From NCBI RefSeq assembly GCF_002906155.1, contig NZ_MUJK01000017.1:1-64000 (forward strand): DNA of 64,000 bases, in the 5' to 3' direction. Below the pieces are notes generated by a model. That model worked only from the letters and a program-made list of their open reading frames with translations, did no database searches and was not told the DNA's origin. The DNA is from Pseudomonas laurylsulfativorans (lineage in GTDB: Bacteria; Pseudomonadota; Gammaproteobacteria; Pseudomonadales; Pseudomonadaceae). Numbering within the stretch: position 1 is the first letter of the stretch; each line of letters opens with the position of its first letter. Positions 33,661 through 46,500 of the stretch are shown one piece after another. A program made the position numbers and the translations under genes.

Positions 33661-33935
33661 TCTCCATAAACATTAAAATAAAAACCACCTTTAACCGCCA
33701 AACTAGCGAAGCCACAATTAATCACGAAACAGAAATTAAAAACACTAGCAGTTCTATTAGAAATAAAACTTCGTATACGACTACAACCCCTGCTAGACAC
33801 CTACACATTTCACATCAGTTAAAACCATCCCCACCTGTTATTTCTTACAGGTTTCAATCACCCCGAATCGCGCTATAAAAGAGTCATGGAGTTACTCACC
33901 GCCCTCCAAGGCGCCCCTACCCCGGGAGACCAGCC
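33661..33935. other. AT-rich promoter region between FN3 and mini-luxR genes
   Basis: About 275 bases, clearly AT-rich on the FN3 side (33661-33790). It holds promoters for both divergent genes. The only firm element seen is the lux-box-like dyad with its downstream -10. Confidence 0.6.
33833..33879 (+). promoter_or_regulatory. lux-box-like dyad and -10 of the mini-luxR promoter
   Basis: ACCTGTTATTTCTTACAGGT (33833-33852) is a 20-base dyad with arms ACCTGT/ACAGGT identical to those of the classical lux box. A -10-like TATAAA lies at 33874-33879; the inferred start near 33886 puts the dyad centre at about -43, where LuxR proteins activate by overlapping the -35. No good -35 hexamer exists, as expected for an activated promoter. 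Confidence 0.65.
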
Positions 33936-34262
33936 ATGTACACTGCGAGCCCAACCCTGCTCCAACCCAAAACGCTACCCGCCAAGCCACACGGCTACGC
34001 GGATACACCCCACATCCCCCCGAAACTCTCCGCCAAAGAGCAGCAAATCCTCAAGTGGTGCGCCATAGGCAAGTCATCCTGGGAAATCGGACGGATCCTC
34101 AATTGCTCTGAAGCAGGGGTGAATTATCACTTCTGTAATATTCGCCGAAAATTCGGCGTCAGCTCGCGCTGGCTAGCGTTAGTCAAAGCATTGGAAATGG
34201 GAATAATTCATTTGGAGAGAGAAGCAGAACTTCATCTATCGGCTGGACAGAAAACTCGATGA
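33936..34262 (+). CDS. LuxR-type DNA-binding protein lacking a signal domain
   Basis: 108 residues from ATG 33936 (GGGAGA upstream). A short 30-residue N-terminal tail precedes a full LuxR helix-turn-helix (about 30-95): LSAKEQQILKWCAIGKSSWE, then ILNCSEAGVNYHFCNIRRKF. The 'WCAIGKSSWEI' and 'NCSEAGVNYH' patterns are those of AHL-responsive LuxR proteins, yet there is no AHL-binding or receiver domain. It could act constitutively, compete with a full LuxR, or form heterodimers. Its promoter has a lux-box-like dyad. It precedes the relics next to pvdL. Confidence 0.82.
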   Translation: MYTASPTLLQPKTLPAKPHGYADTPHIPPKLSAKEQQILKWCAIGKSSWEIGRILNCSEAGVNYHFCNIRRKFGVSSRWLALVKALEMGIIHLEREAELHLSAGQKTR

Positions 34263-34326
34263 GCATCGAGACGTTTGTAGCGCACCAACGTACAGAGGGT
34301 TGACTCGGCAGAGTCCGGCTCGCCAC

Positions 34327-34418
34327 TCACCCGTGGTTGAGCCCGGACAGCTCCTCCACCACGCGGCACGAGTACATCGCCAGCAGCGGCACATCTCATT
34401 GCAGGGATTACCGCAGAC
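34327..34418 (-). pseudogene. Relic of an NRPS carrier-domain C-terminus
   Basis: Read on the minus strand from 34418, this stretch aligns without gaps to the last carrier domain of pvdL (around 34580-34670), at roughly 70 percent base identity by eye: 'SLQ*DVPLLAMYSC' then 'VVEELSG' against TLQRDVPLRAMFEC and TVEELAG. It has two internal stops before its end. It is too short and broken to function, and is the remains of a second NRPS module end. Confidence 0.6.
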
Positions 34419-34420
34419 TG

Positions 34421-34472
34421 GGGCGCCATCATAGCGCCCGATTGAAGTGTCCAAAATCCTCAGGCCAGTTCA
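34421..34472 (-). mobile_element. Solo terminal fragment of an IS related to the 19338 element
   Basis: Read on the minus strand from 34472, TGAACTGGCCTGAGGATTTT... matches the left end of the intact IS3-family element (from 19338) at 38 of 51 positions, including TGAACTGGCC, GGACAC, GGGCG and ATGAT blocks. Only this end is left; its inner side runs straight into the NRPS relic. Confidence 0.7.
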
Positions 34473-34502
34473 GCTTTCCCGTGGAGAAGCCCCGCTAAAA
34501 AA

Positions 34503-37500
34503 TCAAAACCCCTCCAACTCCGCCATCAAATCATTCAAGCGATCCACTTTCTCCTCGGTGATCTCACTCGCCGCCAATCCATCGATGTACCCGGCCAATT
34601 CCTCGACCGTACTGCATTCGAACATCGCCCGCAGTGGCACGTCCCGTTGCAGGGTTTTCTGCACCCGCGAGGCGATTTGCGTGGCCAGCAGCGAATGTCC
34701 GCCCAGCTCGAAGAAGTTATCGCGAACGCCCACCTGTTCGACCTTCAACACTTCGGCCCAAATGTCGGCAAGGGTCTGTTCCAGGTCATTGCGCGGCGCC
34801 AGGTAATCCTGACGCCCAATCTGGCCGATCTCCAGCGCCGGTAGCGCCTTGCGATCCAGTTTGCCGTTGGCATTGAGCGGCAGCTTGTCCAGCCACAACC
34901 AGTGCAGTGGCACCATGTACTCCGGCAGTTCGGCACGCAGTCGCAGCTTGATTCGCTCCAGTCGCTCGCTTGAATCAAGCGAAGCATCGGCCGCGACCAG
35001 ATAGCCAACCAGGTGCTTGCCGTTGACGCCCTCCTGCACGCCGACCGCTGCGTCACGGATTTCCGCTTGCTCATGCAAGCGTGCTTCGATTTCGCCCAGC
35101 TCGATGCGGTAGCCGCGAATCTTCACCTGGTGGTCGACCCGGCCGACATACTCCAGCACGCCATCGCTGCGACGGCGGGCCAGGTCGCCAGTGCGATACA
35201 GACGCTCGCCCGGTGCGCCGAACGGGTTCGGCACAAACACCGGTGCCGTGCGCAGCGGATCGCTGACATAGCCACGGCCGACTCCGGTTCCTGCCACGCA
35301 CAGTTCACCCACCGCGCCCAACGGCACCAGATCAAGCGCGTCATCGAGCACATACAAAAGGTTATTGTCAGTCGGCGTACCGATCGGCAAAAAGCTGCCG
35401 CGGGTCGAGGCCAGATCGACACGGAAGAACGCGACGTCATCCGAGCACTCCGCCGGACCGTAGGCGTTTACCAGGCCGATGTCCGGATAGCGCTGCAACC
35501 ATTGGTGCGCCAGCTCCGGTGGCATCGCCTCACCGGTCGGCAGCATCCAGCGCAGACCGTCGAGGCTCATGCGCTCCTGGGCGAGCATGCCCTGGATCAG
35601 CGACGGCACGCTTTCCAGCACGGTGATGCCCTGGGTCGCGACATGCGCCAGCAAGCCCTGGGGATCGTGGGCGATGGTGTTTGGCACGATATCCACCCGC
35701 GCACCGAACAACGGCGCGGCGAGGAACTGCCACACGGAAATGTCGAAGCTTTGCGAGGCGGTTTGCGCAATCACATCAGCGTCGCTCAAGTTCAGGTACG
35801 GCACCTTGCTCAACTGGTTGTTGAGCATGCCGCGCTGTTCAACCATCACGCCTTTGGGCAACCCGGTGGATCCGGAGGTGTAGATCACGTAGGCCAGGTT
35901 GTCCGGACTGCTGTAAAGACCAGGATTGTCCGCCGAGAGCGCAAGGGCCTGGACTTCCTCCCAGACCAGCAGCCGTGGTCGGCTGGAGCAGCCGAACTCG
36001 TCAAGCAAGACCTGCGCCTGCTCACGGCACGCCTGCGTGCACACCAGCAATGGCGTGCGGCTCAGATCGATGATCCGGTTCAGACGCTGGCTCGGCAAAC
36101 CCGGGTCCAGCGGCAGGTAGCCCGCCCCGGCCTTGAAGCTGCCGATGATCATGCCCAGCAATTCGAGGCTGCGTTCGGCCAGCAAGGCTACCGGCTGATC
36201 CCGACCGACTCCGGCGGCAATCAACGCATGACCGAGACGGTTGCTGCGCTCGTTCAACTCAAGATAGCTGTACTGCCGGTCAAGACAACTGGCGGCGATC
36301 CGCTGCGGGTGCCGGGCGACCCGGGTTTCGAACAATGCGACGTAGCTCTGCTCCAGTGGGTAGTCGTGTGCGCTCTGGTTGCAGCCATGAAGAAGGAAAT
36401 CCTGCTCCTGCGCCCCCAGCAACGGCAGGTCGGCCATGTCGCCATGGAAGCCGTCCACCAGCGCCAACAGCAAACGCTTGAACTCGCCGAGCATGCGCTC
36501 GACCGTGGCCTCATCGAAGTAGCGCTGGTCGTAGGACAGGTGCAAGCCCAGATCATCACCTGGATAGCACACCGCCGTCAGCGGGAAGTTGGTATGCGTG
36601 CGGCCTGAATCCGAGGTCGCGTTGAGGCTCTGCGCACGGTCCAGCACCGAGGTTTCCACCGGGGCGTTTTCGAACACGAACAGGCTGTCGAACAGCGGCT
36701 GGCCTTTGGGCAGTTCGCTTTGCTCCTGGATGTTGACCAGCGGCAGGTATTCGTACTCGCGCAGTTGCATGTTGTTGTCGAGCAAACCGGTGAGCCACTG
36801 ACGCACGCTGCAACGCTGACCGTCCTCCGGCATTTTCACCCGCAGCGCGATGCTGTTGATGAACAGGCCGACGGTGCGTTGCATCTGAGGCATGTCCACC
36901 GGCCGTCCGGCCACAGTGACGCCGAACAGCACGTCGCGATCACCGCTCAAGCGCCGCAACACCAGTGCCCACGCCGCCTGGGCGAAGGTGTTGATGGTCA
37001 GCTGATGGGCCTGAGCCAGTTCGCGCAATTGCGCACCGTCACGGGCATCGAGCCTTGTGTAGCAGTCACCGACGATCATGCCGCCGCTGTCGCCGGCGTG
37101 TTCGCGCAACAATGGTCGGTCGCTCGGGATCGGCGTAGTCCGCTCGAAGCCTTGCAGGTTGGTTTTCCACCATTGCCGCGCTTCGGCCAGGCTCTGGCGT
37201 TGCAGCCAGCCGATGTAGTCGCGATAACGCGGCGGCACGGCCAACTGTGTGTCCCGGCCTTCGCCGAGAGCGCTGTAGATTTCGAAGAAATCGTTCATCA
37301 ACAGCGAACGGCACCAGGCATCGATGAGGATGTGGTGGTTGCTCATCATGAACCAGTAGCGCGCCGCACCGACCCGGATCAGGCGCAAGTGGAACGGCGC
37401 CTGGTTGAGCAAGTCGAAACCCGTCTCGCGTTCGGTCTTGAGCAGGGCTTGCAGCTTCGGCTCTTGCTCGGCTTCGGTAATGTCGCTCCAGTCGAGGTAC

Positions 37501-40500
37501 TCGATCGGCGTACTGCCCGGTTTGTGAATCACTTGCAGCATGTCTTCGCCGACGTTCCAGCAGAACGACGCGCGCAACGCTTCGTGGCGGGCGATCACCG
37601 CTTGCCAGGCCTGGGCGAAACGCTGCGGATCAAGCTCGCTGTTGATGCGGTAACGGTCCTGCATGTAGTACAGGCCGGTGCCTGGCTCCAGCAAGGTATG
37701 CAACAGCATGCCTTCCTGCATTGGCGTCAACGGGTAGACGTCTTCAATGACGGCGGCCGGAACCGGCAGCGCATCCAGTTGCGTCTGGTTGAGCTGCGCC
37801 AGCGGGAAGTCCGACGGCGTCAGGCCACCGGCATCGTCACGCAGGCAATGTTCGATCAGGCTTTGCAACTCGCCCATGTAAGCGTCTGCCAGATCGTTGA
37901 TGGTTTGCGCATCGAAGCGTTCGGCGCTGAAGGTCCAGCGCATCACCAGTTCACCGCCATACACCTGACTGTCGACGCTCAGCTCGTTGGGCAACGGTGC
38001 ATTGGCATCGTGGGCCGCGCCGATGGCTTCATCCAGCGGATGGAACAGCGCATCGTCACCAAAGCTCTGGTCGAACTGCCCCAGGTAGTTGAAGGTGATC
38101 GGCGCCACCGGCAACCCGGCCATGCTTTGGCGACTCAGGTCATCGGCGAGATAACGCAGCACGCCATAACCCAGGCCTTTGTGCGGCACGGCGCGCAGTT
38201 GCTCCTTGATCGCCTTGATCGAAGCGCCCTGCCCGGCGGCTTCTTCAATGTTCGACGGGGTCAGGCGCAACGGGTAAGCGCTGGTGAACCAGCCCACGCT
38301 GCGGGTCAGGTCGATTTCCTCGAACAGCGCTTCACGGCCATGGCCTTCCAGTTGAATCAACGCCGATGCGTGACCGCTCCAGCGGCACAGCACCCGGGCC
38401 AATGCGGTCAGCAACAGGTCGTTGACCTGAGTGCGATAGGCACTCGGCGCCTGTTGCAGCAATTGCCGGGTGCGCTCGCTGTCGAGGCGCACGCTGACGG
38501 TTTGCGCATGACGATTCTGTCGGCCGCCGCCCAGGTGATCGCACGGCAGTTCGGCGCTCGGTCCGGCCAATTGCGTCTGCCACCAGCTCAGTTCTTCACG
38601 CAGGGATTCACTGCCGGCATAGGCCTGCAAGCGTGCGGCCCAATCCTTGAAGGCGCTGGTTTTTGCCGGCAGTTTCACCGACTGCTGCGCGTCGAGTTGG
38701 CGGTACACGGTTTGCAGGTCGTCCAGCAGCACGCGCCATGAAACACCATCGACCACCAAGTGGTGAATCGCAATGAACAGCCGTTGCTGGCCCTCGGGAC
38801 CATCGACCAGCAACACGCGCATCAGCGGTCCCTCTTCGAGATCGAGACTGCGCTGGGCATCGGCGAACAGCGCGGGGCATTTATCCATCGACGAAACGCG
38901 TACCTGCCACAGCACCGGCGCGTCGGGAATTGTCTGATGCTGTGCTAGCCACTGACCGGTGATCCGGCTGAAGCGCAGGCGCAAGGCGTCGTGCTGTTCG
39001 ATGACCGCCAGCAGCGCTTGCTCCAGTCGATGGGGCTCCAGAGGTGCGGTCGGTTGCAGCAACAACGCCTGGTTCCAGTGCTGGCGTTGCGGGATCTCCG
39101 TGTCGAAGAACCAGTGCTGGATCGGCGTCAGTCGCGACTCGCCCATGATCAGGCCTTGTTCGGCGCTGACCTGCTCGGTGCGGGTGGCCACGGCGGCGAG
39201 GGTCTGCACCGTCTGGTGCTGGAACAGGTCGCGCGGGCTGAAGTGAATACCCTGCTGCCGCGCCCGGCTGACCACCTGGATTGACAGAATCGAGTCGCCG
39301 CCCAGTTCGAAGAAGTTGTCGTTGAGCCCGACCTGTTCGACGTTCAGCACTTCGCACCAGATCTGCGCCAGCGTGAGTTCGAGCTCGTTGCTTGGCGCCA
39401 CGTACTGCTGGCGGTTCAGCTCCGGGTCCGGTGCCGGCAGTGCGCGACGGTCGAGTTTGCCGTTGGTGGTCAGCGGCATGCTGGTCAGCAGGATCAGGTG
39501 CGTGGGCACCATGTAATCCGGCAGCTGCAATTTCAAGTGTGCCTTGAGGGCTTCGCGCAATGCGCTTTGCTGTGCTTCGCTCTGCCCGGCGATGTCACTG
39601 ACGAGGTAACCGACCAGTTGCTTGCCGCTCGGAGCATCGAGGGCCAGCACCACCGCTTCACGGACCGATTCGTGCTCCAGCAAACGGGTTTCGATCTCGC
39701 CCAATTCGATGCGGAAACCGCGAATCTTCACCTGATGGTCAATCCGTCCAAGGTACTCCACCAGGCCATCGTCGCGCTGGCGTACCAGGTCGCCGGTGCG
39801 GTAGATACGCCCGCCATTGGCGACAAACGGATCAGCCACAAAGCGTTCTGCGGTCATGCCCGGACGCTGGTGATAACCCTGTGCCAGACCAGCGCCGCCC
39901 ACGTACAACTCACCGGTCGCACCCTGCGGCACCAACGCCAGATCGGCATCGAGGATGTACGCCACGCGGTCGCCGATCACGCTGCCGATCGGCACACTGC
40001 CGGCGCCCTCTTCCAGCACTTCAGGCGCGAGGCTGGCCAGCGGCATGACCACGGTTTCGGTTGGGCCGTAGGCATTGAAGAACTGGCTCGGTTTGAACGC
40101 TGCGCGAATGCGCGCCAAGTGTTCACCGGTCAGCGCTTCGCCGCCGGTGATGATCATGCGCACCGGCAGGACTTCATTTTGCGTTGCCAGCCACTGCGCC
40201 AACTGGCTGCCGTAGCTCGGGGTGAACCCGAGGACGTTGATGTGATGACGACGGATCAGGCCACAGATTTCTTGTGCGTCCCACTGCCCTTGCGCCCGCA
40301 ACACCACCTGCGCGCCGCTGAGCAGCGGCACCAGCAATCGTTCGGTGGCGGCGTCGAAGTTGATCGAATAGAAGTGCAGTTCACAGTCGTCCGGGCGCAT
40401 ACCAAAGCGCTCGATCACCGCGCGGCAATGCATGGCGATTTCGCCGTGGGACACCACCACGCCTTTGGGTTTACCGGTCGAGCCCGAGGTGTAAATCAGA

Positions 40501-43500
40501 TACGCCTGATGCTGCGCCAGGCTGATCGACGGCAGCTCGGTGGCTGGGTAATTGGCAAGCGCGGCCGCGTCTTCTTCTACGCACCAGCGACCAACCGTTG
40601 ACGGCAATTCACCAAGGGCCTTGAACATCGCGGCATCGCTGAGCAGTAGACCGATGCCGCTGTCTTCGATCATGTAATGCAAGCGGTCCAGCGGGTATTC
40701 CGGATCGAGCGGCACGTAGGCGCCGCCAGCCTTGAGGATCGCCAGCAGGCCGACGACCATTTCCAGCGAGCGCTCCAGTGCCAGGCCAACACGAACCTGC
40801 GGCCCGACACCGCGCTCGCGCAGCATCCAGGCCAGGCGATTGGCGCGGCTGTCGAGTTCGGCATAGCTCAGGGTCTGCCCGGCGAAGGTCAGGGCTGGAG
40901 CGTCCTTGCGCATCAAGGCTTGCTCGGCGATCAGGTGATGGATGCACTGATCCAGCCGATGCTCACCCGCTTCGACCCCAAGACTGTTGAGCAGATGTTG
41001 CTGTTCGCCAGCGTCCAGCAGTGGCAATTCGCTCAAGCGCTGCTGCGGATCGGCAATCAGCGCCTCCAGTAGGTTGCGCCAATGCGCGGCCATGCGGGCG
41101 ATGCGCGGCTCGTCGAACAGATCGGTGCTGTAGGTCAGGCAGCAACCCAGGCGATGGTCGAGGTCGGTGACTTCCAGGTTAAGGTCGAACTTGGTCGCCC
41201 GTGCATCGTTGACCAGGTACTCGACCGTCATGCCGGCCAGGGTGCGGCTTTGCTGGAACTCCCAGCGCTGTACGTTGCACATCACCTGGAACAGCGGGTT
41301 GTAGGCAGCGCTGCGCGGTGGCTGCAAGGCTTCCACCAGATGATCGAACGGCAGGTCCTGGTGGGACTGGCCTTCGATCACCGTGTGGCGTACTTGCTCG
41401 AACAATTCGCCGACGGACATCTGCCCGTCGAGCTGGCAACGCAGCACCTGGGTGTTGAGGAACGCCCCGATCAACCCTTCGCTTTCCGGGCGAATGCGGT
41501 TGGCCACCGGCGCACCGATGCGCAAATCGTTCTGGCCGCTATAGCGGTACAGCACGGCAGCCAGGGCGGCGGTCATGGTCATGAACAGAGTCAGGCCATG
41601 TTGCGCATTGAAGGCACGGACCCGTGCTGCGAGGTCATCGCTCAGGTCGAAGCGGTACAACTCCCCCTGATGGCTTTGCACCGGCGGACGCGGACGATCA
41701 GCCGGCAATTCCAGCAGCGGGTGTTCGCGACCCAGTTGCGTGGTCCAGTAATCGAGCTGGCGCTGACGCTCGCCGGATTCCAGCCACTGACGCTGCCACA
41801 CGCTGTAATCCAGGTACTGCACCGGCAACGGCGCGAGCGGCGATTCACGCTCGTCGACAAAGGCTTCGTACAGCGCGCTGAGTTCCCGGGCGAAGATGTC
41901 CATCGCCCAGCCTTCGGTGACGATGTGGTGCAAGGTCAGCACCAGGTAGTGTTCCTGCTCGGCGGTCTTGACCAGGCATGCGCGCAGCAACGGCCCGGTT
42001 TCCAGATCGAACGGCTTGTGCGCCTCGTCGTCGGCCAATTGCTGGACCTGCCACTCGCGGCCTTCGGCATCCAGCGCGGTGAAATCCTTCCACGCCATGC
42101 GCACATCGGATTGCGCGTGCACCTGTTGACGGGCGACGCCGTCGATGCTCGGGAAGGTGGTACGCAGGGTTTCGTGGCGCATGATCAAGGCTTGCAGCGC
42201 CGCTTCAAAACGCGCGACATCGAGCACGCCGCGCAGCCGCGCCATGCCGCCGACGTTGTAGGCCGGGCTGTCCGGCTCCATCTGCCAGAGGAACCACATG
42301 CGCTGCTGGGAATAGGACAGCGGCACCACTTGGCTGCGGTCGACTTTTTCAATCGGTGGTTGTTTGTTGGTGCTGCCGCTGGCCTGGATCAAGCGAACCT
42401 GTTCGGCAAACGCACCGAGTTCGCTGTGCTCGAACAGCGCCCGTAGCGGCAACTCGACGTCGCAGGCCTGACGGGTACGGGAGATGATTTGCGTGGCCAG
42501 CAGCGAGTGGCCGCCCAAGGCAAAGAAATCATCGCGCAGACCGACCTGTGCCAGGCCCAGCACCTCGCGCCAGATACCGGCGATATGTCGTTCCAGTTCA
42601 GACACCGGTTCGACATGTTCGCGCACCTGCCACTGCGGTTCCGGCAAGGCGCGGCGGTCGAGTTTGCCGCTTGGGCTGAGGGGCATTGCATCCAGGCGCA
42701 TCAGTTGCGCGGGGACCATGTATTCCGGCAGTTCGGCGGCCAGTGCGCTTTTCAGCCTTGCGGTCTGCCCGGCTTCGTCCCCGGCATTGTCCGCACTGGT
42801 GTAGTAACCGATCAGCTGTGCACCGGCCACGGTTTCGCGCACCAGCACCACGGCTTGCGTAACGCCGTCCTGGGCCAGCAGCCGCGCTTCGATTTCCTGC
42901 GGCTCAACGCGGAACCCGCGCAGTTTGACCTGCTGATCGAGACGGCCCAGGTATTCGATCACGCCGTGCGCGGTCCAGCGCACCCGGTCGCCGGTGCGGT
43001 ACAGGCGTGCGCCCGGCTCACCCAATGGGTCGACCACGAATCGTTCGGCGGTCAACGCCGGACGACCGAGGTAACCACGGGCCAAGCCAACGCCGCTGAT
43101 GCACAGCTCGCCCGGCACGCCGGCCGGAACCGGATTGAGATCGCTGTCGAGCACACGACAGATCACATTGCCCAATGGCCGGCCAATCGGCGAGCGTTCG
43201 CCGTCGACGCTGGAGCAATGCCAATGGGTGACGTTGATCGCGGTTTCGGTCGGTCCATAGCGGTTGTGCAATTGCACCCCCGGCAGTTGCGCCAACACCC
43301 GGTTGCGCAGCTCCGCAGGCAAGGCTTCGCCACCGGAGAATACCCGGCGCAGGCTGGTGCATTCAGCGCTGAGCGGTTCGTCGATGAACAGCGAAAGCAG
43401 CGGTGGCACGAAGTGCAGTGTGGTCACGCCGTAGGCTTGCACAAGCTGCGCGATGCGATGCGGATCGCGGTGTTCACCGGAACCGGCAATCAACAAACGT

Positions 43501-46500
43501 GCGCCGGTGATCAGCGGCCAGAAGCACTCCCACACCGACACGTCGAAACTGATCGGCGCCTTTTGCATCAGCACGTCGGTTTCGTTCAGGCGATAGGTGG
43601 CCTGCATCCATTGCAGGCGCTCAGCCAGCGCCGCGTGGGTGTTGCCGACGCCTTTTGGCTGGCCGGTGGAACCGGAGGTGTAAATCACATAGGCGAGGTT
43701 GTCGCCATGCAGATGCAGCCCCGGCGCATGGCTTGGCCAGCTCTCCAGATGCAGGGCGTCCATGGCGATCACGCTGACCCCATCCGTCGCCGGCAAGCGC
43801 TCCAGCCATTGGGTTTGCGTCAGCAGCAATTCGACTCCGCTGTCGCTGAGCATGTAGGCCAGGCGCTCGGTCGGGTAATCCGGATCGAGTGGCACATAGG
43901 CGCCACCGGCCTTGATGATCGCCAACAGGCCGACCAGCAGTTGCGGCGAACGCTCGCAGGCGATCGCCACACAGACATCCGGACCGACGCCTTTGTCACG
44001 CAGGTAATGGGCCAGGCGGTTGGCCTGGGTGTGCAGTTCGGCGAAGTCCAGACTGCCGCCGTCCCACACCAGCGCGGTGCGCTGCGGCGTCTGACGCGCC
44101 TGTTCGTTGAGCCATTCGGGCAGCCATTGGTTGGCCGCTGCGCACGCCGCGGTCGCCCAGTTCGATTGCTGATGCTGCTCGGTGGCCGTCAACAATGGCA
44201 GGTCACCGATGGCGGTGGCCGGTTGCTCGCAGATGGCTTGCAGCAAGTTGCTGAAATGCTCGGCCAGGCGCTCGATGGTCGTGGTATCGAACAACTCGCT
44301 GGCGTAATCGAAGGACAAGGTCAGGCGACCATTACGGTCTTCTTCGCTGTGCAATTGCAAATCGAACTTGGCTTCGCGGCTATGCCACGGCAGCTCTTCG
44401 GCCAACAATCCCGGCAAACGGCGCAAGGCGCTCAGGTCCCGTTGCTGGTGGTTGAACATGACCTGGAACAGCCCCTGTTCGCGGGCCTGCGGAAAGGCTT
44501 CCAGCAGTTGTTCGAACGGCAGGTCCTGATGGGCCTGGGCATCCAGCGCGGTGAGTCGGGTTTGTGCCAACAATTCAACGAATGGCAGGCGCGAATCCAC
44601 CTGCGCGCGTAGCACCTGGGTGTTGATGAAGAAGCCGATCAGTCCTTGGGTTTCCAGGCGCGGACGGTTGGCATTGGGCACGCCGATACGAATATCACGC
44701 TGGCCGCTGTAGCGGTGCAACAGGCCCTGAAACGCCGCGAGCAACAGCATGAACGACGTGGATTCATGGGCCTGGGCGGTCTGGCGAATGGCGTCGCTGA
44801 GGGTCGCGCCAAGACGCACCGTGTGGCGCGCAGCGCTGCGCAGTTGTTGTGCCGGGCGCGGATGATCGGTGGCCAGGCTCAACACAGGATGCTCGTCGCC
44901 CAACTGCGCTTTCCAGTAAGCCAGTTGCCGCTCGCCTTCCCCTTGCGCCAGCCATTGGCGCTGCCAGCTACCGTAATCGGCGTACTGGGTCGGCAATGGC
45001 GCCAGCAGCGCTTGCTGGCCCTGGGAGGCGGCCGCGTACAGGCGCGAGAACTCGTCGATCAGCACATTCAGCGACCAGCCATCGGCAATGATGTGGTGCA
45101 GGGTCACCAACAACTGGTGATCCTCGTCGTCGAGGCGCACGAGCGTCACCCACAGCAGCGGACCTTGCTCCAGATCGAACTGGGTACGCGCTTCGTCCTC
45201 GCGGATTTGCAGCGCTCGGGCTTCTCGCTCGGCAACCGGCAGGTCGCTGATGTCGATCATCTGCAGGTTGAACCCGGCGGCCGGATCAACCTGCTGCAAC
45301 GCCACGCCGTCACGCTCGAAGAAGCGTGTGCGCAGGGATTCATGACGCTCGATCAACTGCTGGAAACTGACGCGCAAGGCCTCTTCATCCAGCTCGCCAC
45401 GCAAGCGCAAGGCACCGGGAATGTTGTAGGCGCTGCTCCGCGGATCGAGTTGCCAGGTGATCCACAGACGGTTTTGTGCCAGCGATTGCGGCATCGGTTG
45501 CTGGCGCGACAGCGCAGTGATCGCGCCCTGGGCCAGGCCACCGTCCTGTTGCTGGCGGGCCACTCCATCGGCGAAAGCCGCCAGGGTCGGCGCTTCGAAG
45601 AGCAGGCGCAGGTTCAATTCCAGCCCCAGTTCTTCACGCAGACGCGCGACCACTTGCGTAGCCGCAATGGAGTTGCCGCCGAGCAGGAAGAAGTGATCGT
45701 CGGCGCCCACTTGTTTAACTTGCAACTGCTCACACCAGATTCGGCCGATCAGACTTTGCAGTTCCGAGCCCGACTCGATCTGACCCGCGCTTTCGGTGCT
45801 GGCCGATGGGTATACCGCGTAGCTGTCAAGGCTGCCGTCTACCAGGCGATTGCGGCACGCCGAGCGTTGCAGTTTGCCGCTGGAAGTCTTGGGCAGCGCA
45901 CCCGGATTGAGCAGTACCACCACGCTCGGCGCTTCTTGATAAGCCTCGGCAACGGCCTGGCGAATGGCTTTGATCAACGCTTCGGGCGGCAGGATCTTCT
46001 GCACGCTGCGGCTGATTTCCGCGGCGATGCCGATACCTTCCTGACCGTCCACGTTGACGGCGAACGCGGCGACGCGCCCTTTGCGCACCACCTCCACTTC
46101 ACGTTCGACGGTCAGCTCGATGTCTTGTGGGTACAGGTTGTGCCCGCGCAGGATCAGCATGTCCTTCAGGCGCCCGGTGATGAACAGCTCGCCGTTGCGC
46201 ATGAAGCCCAGGTCACCAGTGCGCAGCCAGGTCTGGCCGGCATGCTGGACGAAGGTCTTGGCGGACGCTTCAGGGTTGCGCCAGTAGCCGTGGGCGATGC
46301 TCGGCCCTGCGGCCCAGACTTCGCCGACTGCGTTATCGCCCACCTCAGTGAGCGACGCCGGATCGACAATCAGCACGGCGTGATCGGGCTGACTGACGCC
46401 GCAACTCATGATCGGGCTGCCCTCGCCCGGTTCGGCGCGATTTTGCGTCAGGGCCAGATCGTCCACGCGCAGATTGCCGATGCCTTGGCCACGGGGTGTA

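Noticed and set aside
34236..34454. Short minus-strand open frames beyond the mini-luxR gene
   Set aside because: They cross the IS-end and NRPS relics in the wrong frames; the homology is in a frame with stops, so this is a relic and not a gene.
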